Below, piece by piece: positions 17,108 to 25,853 of a stretch of 64,000 nucleotides of DNA. Position 1 is the first letter of the stretch, and each line of letters starts with the position of its first letter. Under the pieces are notes generated by a model. That model saw nothing but the letters and a program-made list of their open reading frames with translations. It searched no databases and had not been told where the DNA came from. The stretch lies in assembly GCF_000196315.1 (NCBI RefSeq), contig NC_014230.1, positions 62,001 to 126,000 on the forward strand, in the 5' to 3' direction. This stretch comes from Croceibacter atlanticus HTCC2559. GTDB lineage: Bacteria > Bacteroidota > Bacteroidia > Flavobacteriales > Flavobacteriaceae. A program made the position numbers and the translations under genes.

Positions 17108-17161
17108 CAAGCACATTTTATTTTGCTCGTGCCTCACAAAATAAAAAGAGCTTGCCTTTTT
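17108..17161 (+). terminator. Terminator-like hairpin in the leader of the restriction-modification cassette
   Basis: CAAGCACATTTTATTTTG (17,108-17,125) pairs with CAAAATAAAAAGAGCTTG (17,137-17,154) over 18 bp with two mismatches, followed by CCTTTTT. It may stop read-through from upstream cassettes before the methyltransferase gene. Confidence 0.5.
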
Positions 17162-17257
17162 CCAACGAACAATCCGAACAAAAAGTAGAATTAAATTAGG
17201 AATTATAAAAAATGTCCGTAAATTTGTCCGTGTACGCAAAAACGTCCGTGAATAATT

Positions 17258-19465
17258 ATGGCAACAATTAATTTTTATTTAGACAAGCCTGACAAAAAAG
17301 GGTTTGCACCAATACATCTGCGAATAAACTGTAACGGAAATCAAGTTAAGGTTTCGACAGGTCAAAAAATAGAACCTAAAAAATTTGACAAATCCAAACA
17401 AAAAGCGATTGGTTTAACTACAGAATCTCACGAAATAAACCATTACTTGGATTTTTTAAGAGAAAGAGCTGACGAACTTCTTCACCATTCCAACAAAAAA
17501 ACTTTTATCCAAGACGAAGTTAAAAGCCTTTTAAATGAACACATAGAAAACTACAAAGAAAACAGTAATGTAAACATTGTAAAAGAACAAGTTTCGCTTT
17601 ACGGAAAACCGTTCACTTTTGTTGATTTATTTGCTGGAGCTGGTGGCTTTAGCGAGGGTTTTTTACAAGCTGAACATAACAATAAATTTTTCGATTTTGT
17701 TGTTGCCAACGATATCAACGAAAATTGCGAATTAACTCACGTTGTTCGTTACAATCACCAATTAGGTTTAGACGCTGAATTTCTTAAACAAGATATTACA
17801 GAACCTGACTTTTTAGACAATTTACTGGAAAAAATAAATGGACGAAAAATAGATGTTGTTTGTGGTGGACCACCTTGTCAAAGTTTCAGTCTTGCAGGTA
17901 AAAGAAAAAAATTCGACAAAAAAGATGATTTATTCTCTCATTATCTAGAAGTAATAAAGGTTTTACAACCAAAATACTTTGTTATGGAAAATGTAAAAGG
18001 CATTTTGACAAAAGAAAAAGGAAAAATAAAAGAACTAATCATCAAGGAGATAAACTCTATTGTCGACACAAAAGAAATTCCATTACTTATCTCATTCATT
18101 AAAAAAATACGAAAAGAATCTAATTCGTTTCTTTTTGATAGTATCATAAAACGAGTAGAACTAGAAAAACTACTTGAAAAAGATAAAGAAAGTGGAAAAG
18201 CTGATTTTATCAATTTTGTAGAAAATAGATTTAGAAAACTAACCCCAAAAATTGCAGATTACAAAACCAGTAAAACGGACGAAAATATAAACACTATTCG
18301 CCACGGTTTTAATCTTTTAGCGAGAGCAAAAGAATGGGAAAAACTAAAACGTGATATTATAAAGGAAAAAGATTTTTGCAATATTGATAGCGACAATTTC
18401 GCAAATGCTTTCACAGATTTCCTCACAGAAATCAGTTCAGAAAATGTTATTTCGAAAATCGAAAATGCTTTCAAAATTTTAAAGGTTCCAAATACTTATA
18501 AAAAAGATTGTGATGACATTATTACTGCTTTAAAAATCTACACAACTTCTTTTGATGAATCTATTGAGATATTGAAATCGCATTGCAATAAATCACAGAC
18601 AAAGGAATTGGAAACTATTCTTGAAAGCATTAGACTTTACAAAATAGAAAAACCTTTTGTTGCTAACGCTTCAAATTATGGTGTTCCGCAAAATAGAGAA
18701 AGAGTGCTTTTCATTGGTTGTCGTAAAGACCAAAAATTTATTTCCGAAATACCCGCAACCGTTTCTGAAGAAGAAAAGGTTACCATATTCGAAGCATTGT
18801 ACGATTTAGATTTTATCGGGAACAACCAAGAAGCTCACCGATACGAATTAGTTGATATTTCTTCTCAATACAATGGAACTGCAAAGAAAATGGCTAAACT
18901 ATTAAAAAAAAGAAAAATTGATGGAAAGCCAATTTCTAAAGGTGGAAAATCTTTTGCAGAATGGTCAAGAAAAGGTAGGTTAATTGAGCGTTTTAAACCA
19001 CAAACAAAACCTTTCTATGTAAGAAATACTGAAGCTCTTGAAAATGGAGAAAAGTATTTCGATATACTCAACAATCATAAAACAAGTAATCAAAATGAAA
19101 CTGTTATTGAAAGACTTGGAGTTATCTTAAAAAATGGAGATTACAAAAAAGCACAGCCAGAATTAGAAAAATTAGGTCTTTCGACAAACAAACGAAACTA
19201 TAATGTATTAAAACCAGACGAACAAAGTTCTACGATAATGACCATTGCAGATGATTATATTCATTATAATTCGCCAAGGTCATTAACCGTAAGAGAAATG
19301 GCACGTTTACAATCCTTTGACGACTCTTTTGTATTTCAAGGGAAACGCTCAACAGGTGGAAATAATAGAAAAACAGAAGTACCACAATACACTTTAGTCG
19401 GAAATGCTGTTCCGCCTTTATTAGCTAGAGCAGTAGCAAGTGAAATATTAAAAAATATCAAGTGA
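17258..19465 (+). CDS. Cassette 2: cytosine-5 DNA methyltransferase with N-terminal integrase-type arm domain
   Basis: A 735-residue enzyme with motif I FVDLFAGAGGFSEGF (about 121-135), catalytic motif IV GGPPCQSFS (C207), motif VI FVMENVKG (E244 N245 V246), motif VIII NRERVLFIGC and motif X YTLVGNAVPPLLARA near the end. A long insertion of about 200 residues lies between motifs VI and VIII. Residues 1-95 (NFYLDKPDKKGFAPIHLRIN onward) resemble the arm-DNA-binding domain of Bacteroidota integrases, an unusual fusion. It transfers a methyl group to carbon 5 of cytosine, protecting sites from the adjacent nuclease. The stop overlaps the next start by 4 bp. Start: ATG at 17,258, with three GTCCGT repeats just upstream. 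Confidence 0.93.
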   Translation: MATINFYLDKPDKKGFAPIHLRINCNGNQVKVSTGQKIEPKKFDKSKQKAIGLTTESHEINHYLDFLRERADELLHHSNKKTFIQDEVKSLLNEHIENYKENSNVNIVKEQVSLYGKPFTFVDLFAGAGGFSEGFLQAEHNNKFFDFVVANDINENCELTHVVRYNHQLGLDAEFLKQDITEPDFLDNLLEKINGRKIDVVCGGPPCQSFSLAGKRKKFDKKDDLFSHYLEVIKVLQPKYFVMENVKGILTKEKGKIKELIIKEINSIVDTKEIPLLISFIKKIRKESNSFLFDSIIKRVELEKLLEKDKESGKADFINFVENRFRKLTPKIADYKTSKTDENINTIRHGFNLLARAKEWEKLKRDIIKEKDFCNIDSDNFANAFTDFLTEISSENVISKIENAFKILKVPNTYKKDCDDIITALKIYTTSFDESIEILKSHCNKSQTKELETILESIRLYKIEKPFVANASNYGVPQNRERVLFIGCRKDQKFISEIPATVSEEEKVTIFEALYDLDFIGNNQEAHRYELVDISSQYNGTAKKMAKLLKKRKIDGKPISKGGKSFAEWSRKGRLIERFKPQTKPFYVRNTEALENGEKYFDILNNHKTSNQNETVIERLGVILKNGDYKKAQPELEKLGLSTNKRNYNVLKPDEQSSTIMTIADDYIHYNSPRSLTVREMARLQSFDDSFVFQGKRSTGGNNRKTEVPQYTLVGNAVPPLLARAVASEILKNIK

Positions 19466-20643
19466 GAAAACTTACAGACGAAGAACAAGAAAAAATAAAA
19501 TTACTGACCAAAAACCAAGTTTCTCTTACCTTAATTGAACCGACCGAAACCGGGCTTAAAAAATCCATTATGGATGCGACTGGTTCTGTTCGTAGTTATT
19601 TGAAAAGTGAGAACATTCACGATTATGAATTGCAGAATCAAGGTACAGAAAGCAAAGTAATGATTCCAACAATCATTCATACTGGTTTTAAGATTATAAA
19701 ATCAAAAGCATCATTATATCGTCCTTCAACTAAAAAAGGAGACCCAAGAATTTGGTTTTATGGATTAACAAAAGTGGCTGAACCAAATGATATTATTGGT
19801 ATCACTTTCTACAACGATAATTTTCAAGTTTTTAATTTGACAAAATTGGATATCAAGGAATTAATATATTCTTCAATTCTAAATCCATTTCAAGAGTTAA
19901 TCAATGCAATCAGTACGACAGAGAATGAAGTTGCTTTTGAACTTTTAGCAATGTTGAGAAAAATTGCAAATGCAGGTCCAATTCCTTCAATGGTTGATGC
20001 GGATACTTCTGTAGGCAGGACACTTGAGACTGCGCTCGGAATTGATATTAACTCATCCAAACAACCAGACTATAAAGGAATTGAACTTAAATCATTTAGA
20101 AACAGCAGAACAAATCGTAAAAATCTTTTCGCACAAGTTCCTGATTGGAAATTAAGTAAGTTTAAAAGTTCAGCAGAAATTCTTGACAATTTTGGATATG
20201 AACGTGATGATGCTTTTAAACTTTATTGCACGGTTTCAGCAATTACGAGAAACTCGCAAGGTTTGAATTTAAGAATTGATAACGACATCAAACAACTGAT
20301 TGAAAACTCTGATAAACCAGAGGTTGGCGATTTTGTAGTTTGGACGTTAGACAAACTTCATAATCGCCTAAAGTCAAAACATAAAGAAACCTTTTGGGTA
20401 GAAGCGGAAAGTACCAGAATAAATGACCGAGAGCATTTTCAATATAAGTTGGTAGAACATACTAAAAAGCCAATCACTTCTCAATTTGATTTGTTAATTG
20501 AACAAGGCATTATAACACTTGACCATTTAATAAAGCGAAACTCGAAAGGAAAAGTTGTCGAAAAAGGTCCGCTTTTTAAAATAAAACCAAAAGGGATTGA
20601 ATTGCTATTTCCACCAAGTGAAAGTTATGATTTAATGGTATAG
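19462..20643 (+). CDS. Cassette 2: MvaI/BcnI-family type II restriction endonuclease
   Basis: A 393-residue protein. The segment VGRTLETALGIDINSSKQPDYKGIELKSFR (residues about 194-223) has the PD-(D/E)xK layout seen in MvaI/BcnI enzymes: E in the helix, then PDYKGIELK as the metal-binding core. These enzymes cut CC(A/T)GG or CC(C/G)GG-like sites as monomers that nick each strand in turn. Overlap with the cytosine methyltransferase and the shared cassette argue for a complete type II restriction-modification pair. The actual site cannot be read from sequence. Confidence 0.85.
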   Translation: MRKLTDEEQEKIKLLTKNQVSLTLIEPTETGLKKSIMDATGSVRSYLKSENIHDYELQNQGTESKVMIPTIIHTGFKIIKSKASLYRPSTKKGDPRIWFYGLTKVAEPNDIIGITFYNDNFQVFNLTKLDIKELIYSSILNPFQELINAISTTENEVAFELLAMLRKIANAGPIPSMVDADTSVGRTLETALGIDINSSKQPDYKGIELKSFRNSRTNRKNLFAQVPDWKLSKFKSSAEILDNFGYERDDAFKLYCTVSAITRNSQGLNLRIDNDIKQLIENSDKPEVGDFVVWTLDKLHNRLKSKHKETFWVEAESTRINDREHFQYKLVEHTKKPITSQFDLLIEQGIITLDHLIKRNSKGKVVEKGPLFKIKPKGIELLFPPSESYDLMV

Positions 20644-20758
20644 TGGAATTGCCAACGCTGAAAGCCATACACATTTCCAGTCGCACCAGCCACGCTACAC
20701 CAAAACTGTAAAAGAGTATGTCTTTGCCAACGCTAGCAAGTTTGCGGAAAAACGCCAG
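20644..20758 (+). other. Non-coding tail of cassette 2 with repeated GCCAACGCT
   Basis: TTGCCAACGCTGAAAGCC and TTTGCCAACGCTAGCAAG occur about 83 bp apart, and no reading frame fills the interval. These resemble right boxes, so the stretch may be a worn-out earlier attC site. This is inference only. Confidence 0.3.
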
Positions 20759-20961
20759 CCAGGTAACAATGTATATAAAACATAGCTATTAAAGGCTTTC
20801 CGAGAGGTTTTTGCTTTCTTGTTAAGTCCGCCAAATTTTTATTTTTGTATATTTAAAAAAAGTAAAAATTAAACATAAAAAATAAAAATTCGGCTCGTGT
20901 ATAATCCGAAACGTTAGTGTCTTTTTACACGCTACGTTTCATATACTAGACCGTTCTCTGC
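20759..20961 (+). repeat. attC2, end of cassette 2
   Basis: Right box CCAGGTAAC, next left box GTTCTCTGC (20,953). L arms GTATATAAAACATAG and CTACGTTTCATATAC pair with A-C mismatches at positions 7 and 12. Cassette 2 is 17,078-20,953, about 3.9 kb, the longest cassette. Confidence 0.8.
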
Positions 20962-21007
20962 AAGCTAAAAAAACATTGGTGAAAAAATTGAAGTATTCGA
21001 AAAAAAT

Positions 21008-21571
21008 ATGACGACACTCTTTATAAAAAATATGGTTTGCAACCGTTGTGTTATGGCGGTGAGAAATGAATTGAATAATTCAGGAATTGAGCCAATTGAT
21101 GTACAATTGGGAGAAGTAACACTTGAAAAAGACCTCACAGCACAAGAAAAAGAAAAATTTAGTAAAGCGTTGGTGTCATTAGGCTTTGAAATGATTGATG
21201 ACAAAAAAAGTCGCCTGATTGAGCAAATTAAAACAATAATCATTGACTTGGTACATCATCAGGATAATGGAACGAAAACCAATCTTTCAGATGTGTTAAG
21301 CAGTAAACTCTTTCACGATTACAACTACCTATCCAACCTGTTCTCTGAAGTAGAAGGTACTACCATTGAAAAATATTTTATTGCTCAAAAGATAGAAAAG
21401 GTAAAGGAGCTATTAGTTTATGATGAATTGTCTTTGAGTGAAATTGCATTTCGCCTCAATTATTCGAGTGTTGCCTATCTCAGCAATCAGTTCAAAAAAG
21501 TAACAGGGCTCTCGCCCAGCCATTTTAAAAACATACGTGAAGATAGAAGAAAGCCTTTGGACGAAGTGTAA
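21008..21571 (+). CDS. Cassette 3: AraC-type regulator with N-terminal metal-binding domain
   Basis: A 187-residue protein. Residues 1-75 form a heavy-metal-associated-like domain with CNRC at 14-17. Residues about 100-180 carry an AraC helix-turn-helix (LSLSEIAFRLNYSSVAYLSN and the closing TGLSPSHFKNIR). It precedes a copper ATPase gene, with a 29-bp repeat between them that also precedes the third gene, so it is the probable copper-sensing regulator of the cassette's own operon. This layout is familiar from Bacteroidota copper loci. Confidence 0.8.
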   Translation: MTTLFIKNMVCNRCVMAVRNELNNSGIEPIDVQLGEVTLEKDLTAQEKEKFSKALVSLGFEMIDDKKSRLIEQIKTIIIDLVHHQDNGTKTNLSDVLSSKLFHDYNYLSNLFSEVEGTTIEKYFIAQKIEKVKELLVYDELSLSEIAFRLNYSSVAYLSNQFKKVTGLSPSHFKNIREDRRKPLDEV

Positions 21572-21599
21572 GTAAATCTTACAAATCATTTCCAAAATT
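21571..21599 (+). promoter_or_regulatory. Operator-like 29-bp repeat upstream of the copper ATPase gene
   Basis: A 29-bp block beginning AGTAAATCTTACAAATCATT is repeated without visible difference at 23,885-23,913. It contains the palindrome GTAAATCTTAC. Positioned 62 bp before the ATPase start, it is the likely binding site of the upstream AraC-type regulator. Confidence 0.55.
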
Positions 21600-21660
21600 C
21601 CACAATAAAAAACCTATCCATTGTTGCCAACTTTGTATTGTAATTTAAAACAGTCGAAAT

Positions 21661-23886
21661 ATGGCAACAACAAATCAAAATACAGTTACGCAGACTTTCC
21701 CTGTTTTGGGAATGACCTGTGCTTCTTGTGCGAGTAGTGCAGAAAGTATCGTAACACATCAAGAGGGAGTGGTGAGTGCTTCTGTAAATTATGCTACAGG
21801 AAATCTTATCGTTGAATTTCTATCCAACGTAACCAATGCCGAAAAGATACGAAAAGCGGTCCAAGGTGTAGGATATGATTTATTAATTGAAGACGAATCC
21901 AAACAGCAGGAAAGCCTTGAGGTCATCCACGAAAAGAAGTTTAAACAACTCAAAAATAAAACCTTATGGGCGGTCATTCTTTCTTTGCCAGTAGTTATAA
22001 TAGGTATGTTCTTTATGGATATGCCTTACGGTAATGAAATTATGTGGGCATTTTCAACACCTGTTGTATTGTGGTTGGGAAGAGATTTTTTTATAAATGC
22101 GTGGAAACAAGCCAAACACCGCAAAGCCAATATGGATACCTTAGTAGCATTGAGTACAGGCATTGCATATATTTTTAGTGTGTTCAATATGTTGTTTGCA
22201 GGTTTTTGGCATCAAAGAGGATTACACGCTCACGTTTATTTTGAAGCCGCAGCCGTCATTATCGCCTTTATATTGTTGGGAAAATTATTGGAAGAAAAAG
22301 CCAAAGGCAATACATCTTCTGCCATTAAAAAACTGATGGGCTTACAACCAAAAACGGTTATTGTCATTCAAGCAGACAACACAGAAAAACAGACAGCTAT
22401 TGAAAATGTAAAAGTTGATGATGTCATTTTAGTAAAACCCGGTGAAAAAATTGCTGTGGATGGAATGGTCATTTCGGGCAGTTCGTATGTGGACGAAAGT
22501 ATGTTGAGCGGAGAGCCTGTTCCCATATTAAAAAAGGAAAACGAAAAAGTATTTGCAGGAACGATAAACCAAAAAGGTGGTTTCCAATTTAAAGCTGTAA
22601 AAGTCGGTAAGGAAACAATGCTTGCCCAAATCATCAAAATGGTGCAAGATGCACAAGGGAGCAAAGCACCAGTTCAAAAATTGGTGGATAAAGTAGCAGG
22701 AATTTTTGTGCCTGTGGTAATGGGCATTGCATTACTTTCCTTCATTGTTTGGATGATTTTTGGAGGGGATAATGCCATAGTTCAAGGATTATTAGCAGCC
22801 GTTACAGTCTTGGTAATTGCTTGTCCGTGTGCTTTGGGATTGGCTACACCAACAGCCATAATGGTAGGCGTTGGCAAAGGTGCGGAGCAAGGTACTTTAA
22901 TTAAAGATGCTGAAAGTTTGGAGTTAGCCAAAAAGGTTAATGCCATCATTTTAGACAAAACAGGAACAATTACAGAAGGTCGTCCACAAGTTACAGGCAT
23001 TCAATGGTTGAATAATGATGACAGCAAAAAATACATTTTATTCAGTATAGAAAAACAATCCGAACATCCATTGGCGGAAGCCGTAGTGAAATATTTAGAT
23101 AAAGTGAACTCAACTTCTCTTACTAATTTCGACAGCATCACAGGAAAAGGTGCAAAAGCCGACCAGAATAACGAAACCTATTTTGTAGGAAACAAAAAGT
23201 TATTGTTTGAAAACAACATCAGTATTCCCGAAGAATTGCAACAGCAAGCAAATGAATGGAGTAAGTTATCCAAAACCGTTATTTGGTTTTCCGACAGTAA
23301 ACAAGCCCTTTCGGTAATTGCTATTTCCGATAAAATAAAAAAAACATCTGCACAGGCGATTAAAGAAATGCAGGATATGGGCATTGATTTGTATATGCTC
23401 ACAGGCGATAACGAAGCCACAGCAAGAGCCATTGCCGAGCAAACAGGCATTAAACATTACAAAGCCGAAGTATTGCCACAGCACAAAGCCGATTTTGTAA
23501 AAGAACTGCAAGAGGAAGGCAAAACAGTAGCAATGGTTGGTGACGGCATTAATGACAGTACAGCTTTGGCAACTGCAGATGTAAGTATCGCTATGGGCAA
23601 AGGTTCAGACATTGCAATGGACGTAGCTAAAATGACCATCATTTCATCCGACTTAACCAAAATACCACAAGCCGTCAAACTATCCAAGCAAACGGTGGCA
23701 ACTATTAAACAAAACTTGTTTTGGGCATTTATTTATAACCTGATTGGTATTCCGATTGCAGCAGGAATTTTATACCCAATTAATGGTTTTTTACTCAATC
23801 CAATGATTGCAGGAGCAGCTATGGCAATGAGTAGCGTAAGTGTTGTAAGTAATAGTTTGCGATTGAAATGGAAAAAAGTAATATAG
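21661..23886 (+). CDS. copA: Cassette 3: copper-exporting P1B-type ATPase
   Basis: A 741-residue inner-membrane ATPase that pumps copper(I) out of the cytoplasm. One N-terminal metal-binding domain carries GMTCASCASS near residue 18. The membrane CPC motif is in ACPCALGLATPT near residue 389. The phosphorylation site is DKTGTITEG near residue 434, followed by MLTGDNEATA and GDGINDSTALA. All family motifs are intact. It lies between a metal-responsive AraC regulator and a copper chaperone in one cassette. Confidence 0.95.
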   Translation: MATTNQNTVTQTFPVLGMTCASCASSAESIVTHQEGVVSASVNYATGNLIVEFLSNVTNAEKIRKAVQGVGYDLLIEDESKQQESLEVIHEKKFKQLKNKTLWAVILSLPVVIIGMFFMDMPYGNEIMWAFSTPVVLWLGRDFFINAWKQAKHRKANMDTLVALSTGIAYIFSVFNMLFAGFWHQRGLHAHVYFEAAAVIIAFILLGKLLEEKAKGNTSSAIKKLMGLQPKTVIVIQADNTEKQTAIENVKVDDVILVKPGEKIAVDGMVISGSSYVDESMLSGEPVPILKKENEKVFAGTINQKGGFQFKAVKVGKETMLAQIIKMVQDAQGSKAPVQKLVDKVAGIFVPVVMGIALLSFIVWMIFGGDNAIVQGLLAAVTVLVIACPCALGLATPTAIMVGVGKGAEQGTLIKDAESLELAKKVNAIILDKTGTITEGRPQVTGIQWLNNDDSKKYILFSIEKQSEHPLAEAVVKYLDKVNSTSLTNFDSITGKGAKADQNNETYFVGNKKLLFENNISIPEELQQQANEWSKLSKTVIWFSDSKQALSVIAISDKIKKTSAQAIKEMQDMGIDLYMLTGDNEATARAIAEQTGIKHYKAEVLPQHKADFVKELQEEGKTVAMVGDGINDSTALATADVSIAMGKGSDIAMDVAKMTIISSDLTKIPQAVKLSKQTVATIKQNLFWAFIYNLIGIPIAAGILYPINGFLLNPMIAGAAMAMSSVSVVSNSLRLKWKKVI

Positions 23887-23913
23887 TAAATCTTACAAAT
23901 CATTTCCAAAATT
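23885..23913 (+). promoter_or_regulatory. Second copy of the operator-like 29-bp repeat, upstream of the chaperone gene
   Basis: Same sequence as 21,571-21,599 by eye. It begins at the stop region of the ATPase gene, 70 bp before the chaperone ATG, so the chaperone gene probably has its own regulated promoter. Confidence 0.55.
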
Positions 23914-23982
23914 GTACAACAATAAAGAATGGAATAGTAACAAAATTTGCATTATTAAATAACAAATAAAATTTTTAAAACA

Positions 23983-24201
23983 ATGGAAAATAAAGAACTG
24001 AAATTCAAAACAAACCTCAATTGTGGAGGTTGCGTATCCAAAGTACAATCAGACTTTGACAATGCCGCAGGGGTTTGTCATTGGGATGTTGATACGGACA
24101 ACAGCGACAAAATCCTTACCGTGAGTTCCAAAGGAATATCCGAAGATGAAGTGATAAAAATTGTTCAAAGCAAGGGCTTCAAGGCAGAAGTTATCAGTTA
24201 A
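23983..24201 (+). CDS. Cassette 3: heavy-metal-associated domain copper chaperone
   Basis: A 72-residue single-domain protein of the heavy-metal-associated fold. The metal site is LNCGGCVSKV, a CxxC-type GGC variant, near residues 13-18. It probably carries copper(I) to the ATPase. Its length and position after the ATPase fit a CopZ-like role. It is the last gene of the copper cassette, 30 bp before the right box. Confidence 0.85.
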   Translation: MENKELKFKTNLNCGGCVSKVQSDFDNAAGVCHWDVDTDNSDKILTVSSKGISEDEVIKIVQSKGFKAEVIS

Positions 24202-24230
24202 GAGAACCCGATAAAATATTAAAAAAGCCA

Positions 24231-24367
24231 GCAGAGAACATTGTGTATAAGCAATAGCGGTTTGAGTGTAAACTTGAACCGTTTTTTCTTTTTATTAGAG
24301 TATATTGTAGCCTGAAAAGTAGTCATATAAAATCCGCTACTGCTCATACACGAGACCGTTGTAAAAC
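24231..24367 (+). repeat. attC3, end of cassette 3
   Basis: Right box GCAGAGAAC, next left box GTTGTAAAAC (24,358). L arms GTGTATAAGCAATAGCGG and CCGCTACTGCTCATACAC pair with A-C mismatches at positions 7 and 12. Cassette 3 is 20,954-24,358. Confidence 0.85.
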
Positions 24368-24382
24368 ATTTAAGAAAAATCT

Positions 24383-25120
24383 ATGAACAGAATTTTAAGC
24401 CTCATAATTTGTGCCTTTTTAATAACATCTTGCGGAAAAAAACGAGAAGGAGAAGAAAAAACAGGAATATTATCACATTTAGTTAGCATTTCAGACAATG
24501 AAAACAATGGAATTCAGGAAATTTTAGACTTCTATGGTGGACGTGCAGAATATTCTATTGGTGCTTCTGCTTCAACAAGTGATGGAACAAAAAAGTACTT
24601 CGAAATAGAAATGAGTCAAAGCGATGCAATTGACAAACGATTAGACAAAGCTTATCTTCCTTCTTCAAATATTGCTTATAGATTCTATAAAAACCTAAAA
24701 GCGGAAAAGAAAAATTATGATGAAATTAAAGTTGTTTTGATTTCTAAAGAAAATAAAAAACAAGAATTTGACTTTCCCATTTCTCTTCTTGAAAAAGCCG
24801 AAAAAAGAATCAAAGTAGCTGAAAAAACTGTAAATCTTTTAAAAGAAAAACAGTTTGATGAATTAAAAAATATGCTTAATAACGAACTTGTTCCTTTTGA
24901 CAAAGACGAACTGATTTCTCGCTTAAAAGAAGTTGAACCCCAATTTGGAAATATACTTGAATTTAGACTTTTTGGGTTTAAAATAACGGAAATAAAAGAC
25001 AAGGAATTAATGCATATTTCTGCTGCTATTATTAGAGATAAACAGAATAATGAATTTAGCGTTGACATAGATTTTAATTCGGAGAAATACGAACTTTATC
25101 AATTGCAATATAAATTATAA
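24383..25120 (+). CDS. Cassette 4: lipoprotein of unknown function (245 aa)
   Basis: The N-terminus MNRILSLIICAFLITSCGKK is a lipobox signal, so the mature protein is anchored by a lipidated cysteine at residue 17. The rest is soluble, with two similar halves of helix and strand rich in K and E, for example KKYFEIEMSQSDAID and ISRLKEVEPQFGNILEFRLF. No known domain recognised. It starts 15 bp after the left box and ends 14 bp before the right box, filling the cassette. Confidence 0.6.
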   Translation: MNRILSLIICAFLITSCGKKREGEEKTGILSHLVSISDNENNGIQEILDFYGGRAEYSIGASASTSDGTKKYFEIEMSQSDAIDKRLDKAYLPSSNIAYRFYKNLKAEKKNYDEIKVVLISKENKKQEFDFPISLLEKAEKRIKVAEKTVNLLKEKQFDELKNMLNNELVPFDKDELISRLKEVEPQFGNILEFRLFGFKITEIKDKELMHISAAIIRDKQNNEFSVDIDFNSEKYELYQLQYKL

Positions 25121-25134
25121 CTGAATTAAAAAAC

Positions 25135-25270
25135 GTTTTACAACACCGTATATAATTTATTGCTAGTTCTAGCCTACTTACGAAAATCCTCGCGGATTTT
25201 CTATTAGGTTTTTATTTGCTAAATTACGTGCTAAACCACGCAACAAACCATATACAATACCGTTGGCAAC
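25135..25270 (+). repeat. attC4, end of cassette 4
   Basis: Right box GTTTTACAAC, next left box GTTGGCAAC (25,262). L arms GTATATAATTTATTGC and GCAACAAACCATATAC pair with A-C mismatches at positions 7, 8 and 12. The middle holds the hairpin GAAAATCC-tcgc-GGATTTTC. Cassette 4 is 24,359-25,262. Confidence 0.85.
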
Positions 25271-25274
25271 AACT

Positions 25275-25706
25275 ATGAAAAAAATACTGCTCATAATATT
25301 AATTGGAATTTCTAATTTGACTTTTGCTCAAACTGGAACTAACTTGAACGGAAAAATAGTAGACGAAAAACTGAATTGTCTATTCGGAGTAAAAATCACG
25401 AATCTGAATAGCGGAACGGAATCTATATCTGACCAAAATGGACGTTATGAAATAAACGTAACGGAAAATGATACTCTCGAATTTCAAATGATTGGACTGA
25501 CAACGGACAAAATAAAAATTGAAAAACCGATACAAACTCTGAATTTGATAATGATTGATAAAGATGTGAATTGTTTAGGTGCTATTTGGACCGACAAACA
25601 ATACCGCAAAGCATATCGTGAAATTGAAAAACAACTAAAAAAACTATATAAAACAGCGGAAAAACAAAACGTGTGGAAAAATAGCAGTTGCCAACACCGT
25701 ATATAA
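25275..25706 (+). CDS. Cassette 5: secreted protein with carboxypeptidase-D-regulatory-like domain
   Basis: I choose the ATG at 25,275, which gives MKKILLIILIGISNLTFAQ, a signal peptide. Residues about 25-105 follow the CarboxypepD_reg-like pattern (NGKIVDEKLNCLFGVKITNL, then DQNGRYEINV), a beta-sandwich common in Bacteroidota envelope proteins. The frame runs through the right box and stops inside the attC site, so its last residues (SSCQHRI) are specified by the recombination site. The function is unknown. Confidence 0.65.
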   Translation: MKKILLIILIGISNLTFAQTGTNLNGKIVDEKLNCLFGVKITNLNSGTESISDQNGRYEINVTENDTLEFQMIGLTTDKIKIEKPIQTLNLIMIDKDVNCLGAIWTDKQYRKAYREIEKQLKKLYKTAEKQNVWKNSSCQHRI

Positions 25707-25825
25707 TTTATTGCTAGAGTTCTCGCTTACTTACGAAAATCCTCGCGGATTTTCTATTCCGTTTGTTTCTGCTAAATTAGGTGATTAAAACCCGCAACAA
25801 ACCATATACATAATCCGTTGTAAAC
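25687..25825 (+). repeat. attC5, end of cassette 5
   Basis: Right box GTTGCCAAC, next left box GTTGTAAAC (25,817). Very similar to attC4, including the GAAAATCC-tcgc-GGATTTTC hairpin. Cassette 5 is 25,263-25,817. Confidence 0.85.
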
Positions 25826-25853
25826 AATTATCACAAACCATTGAACATAGTAA

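Noticed and set aside
18259-18474. Serine- and phenylalanine-rich minus-strand frames inside the methyltransferase gene
   Set aside because: Reverse-frame shadows of lysine- and glutamate-rich coding sequence, common in this AT-rich window.
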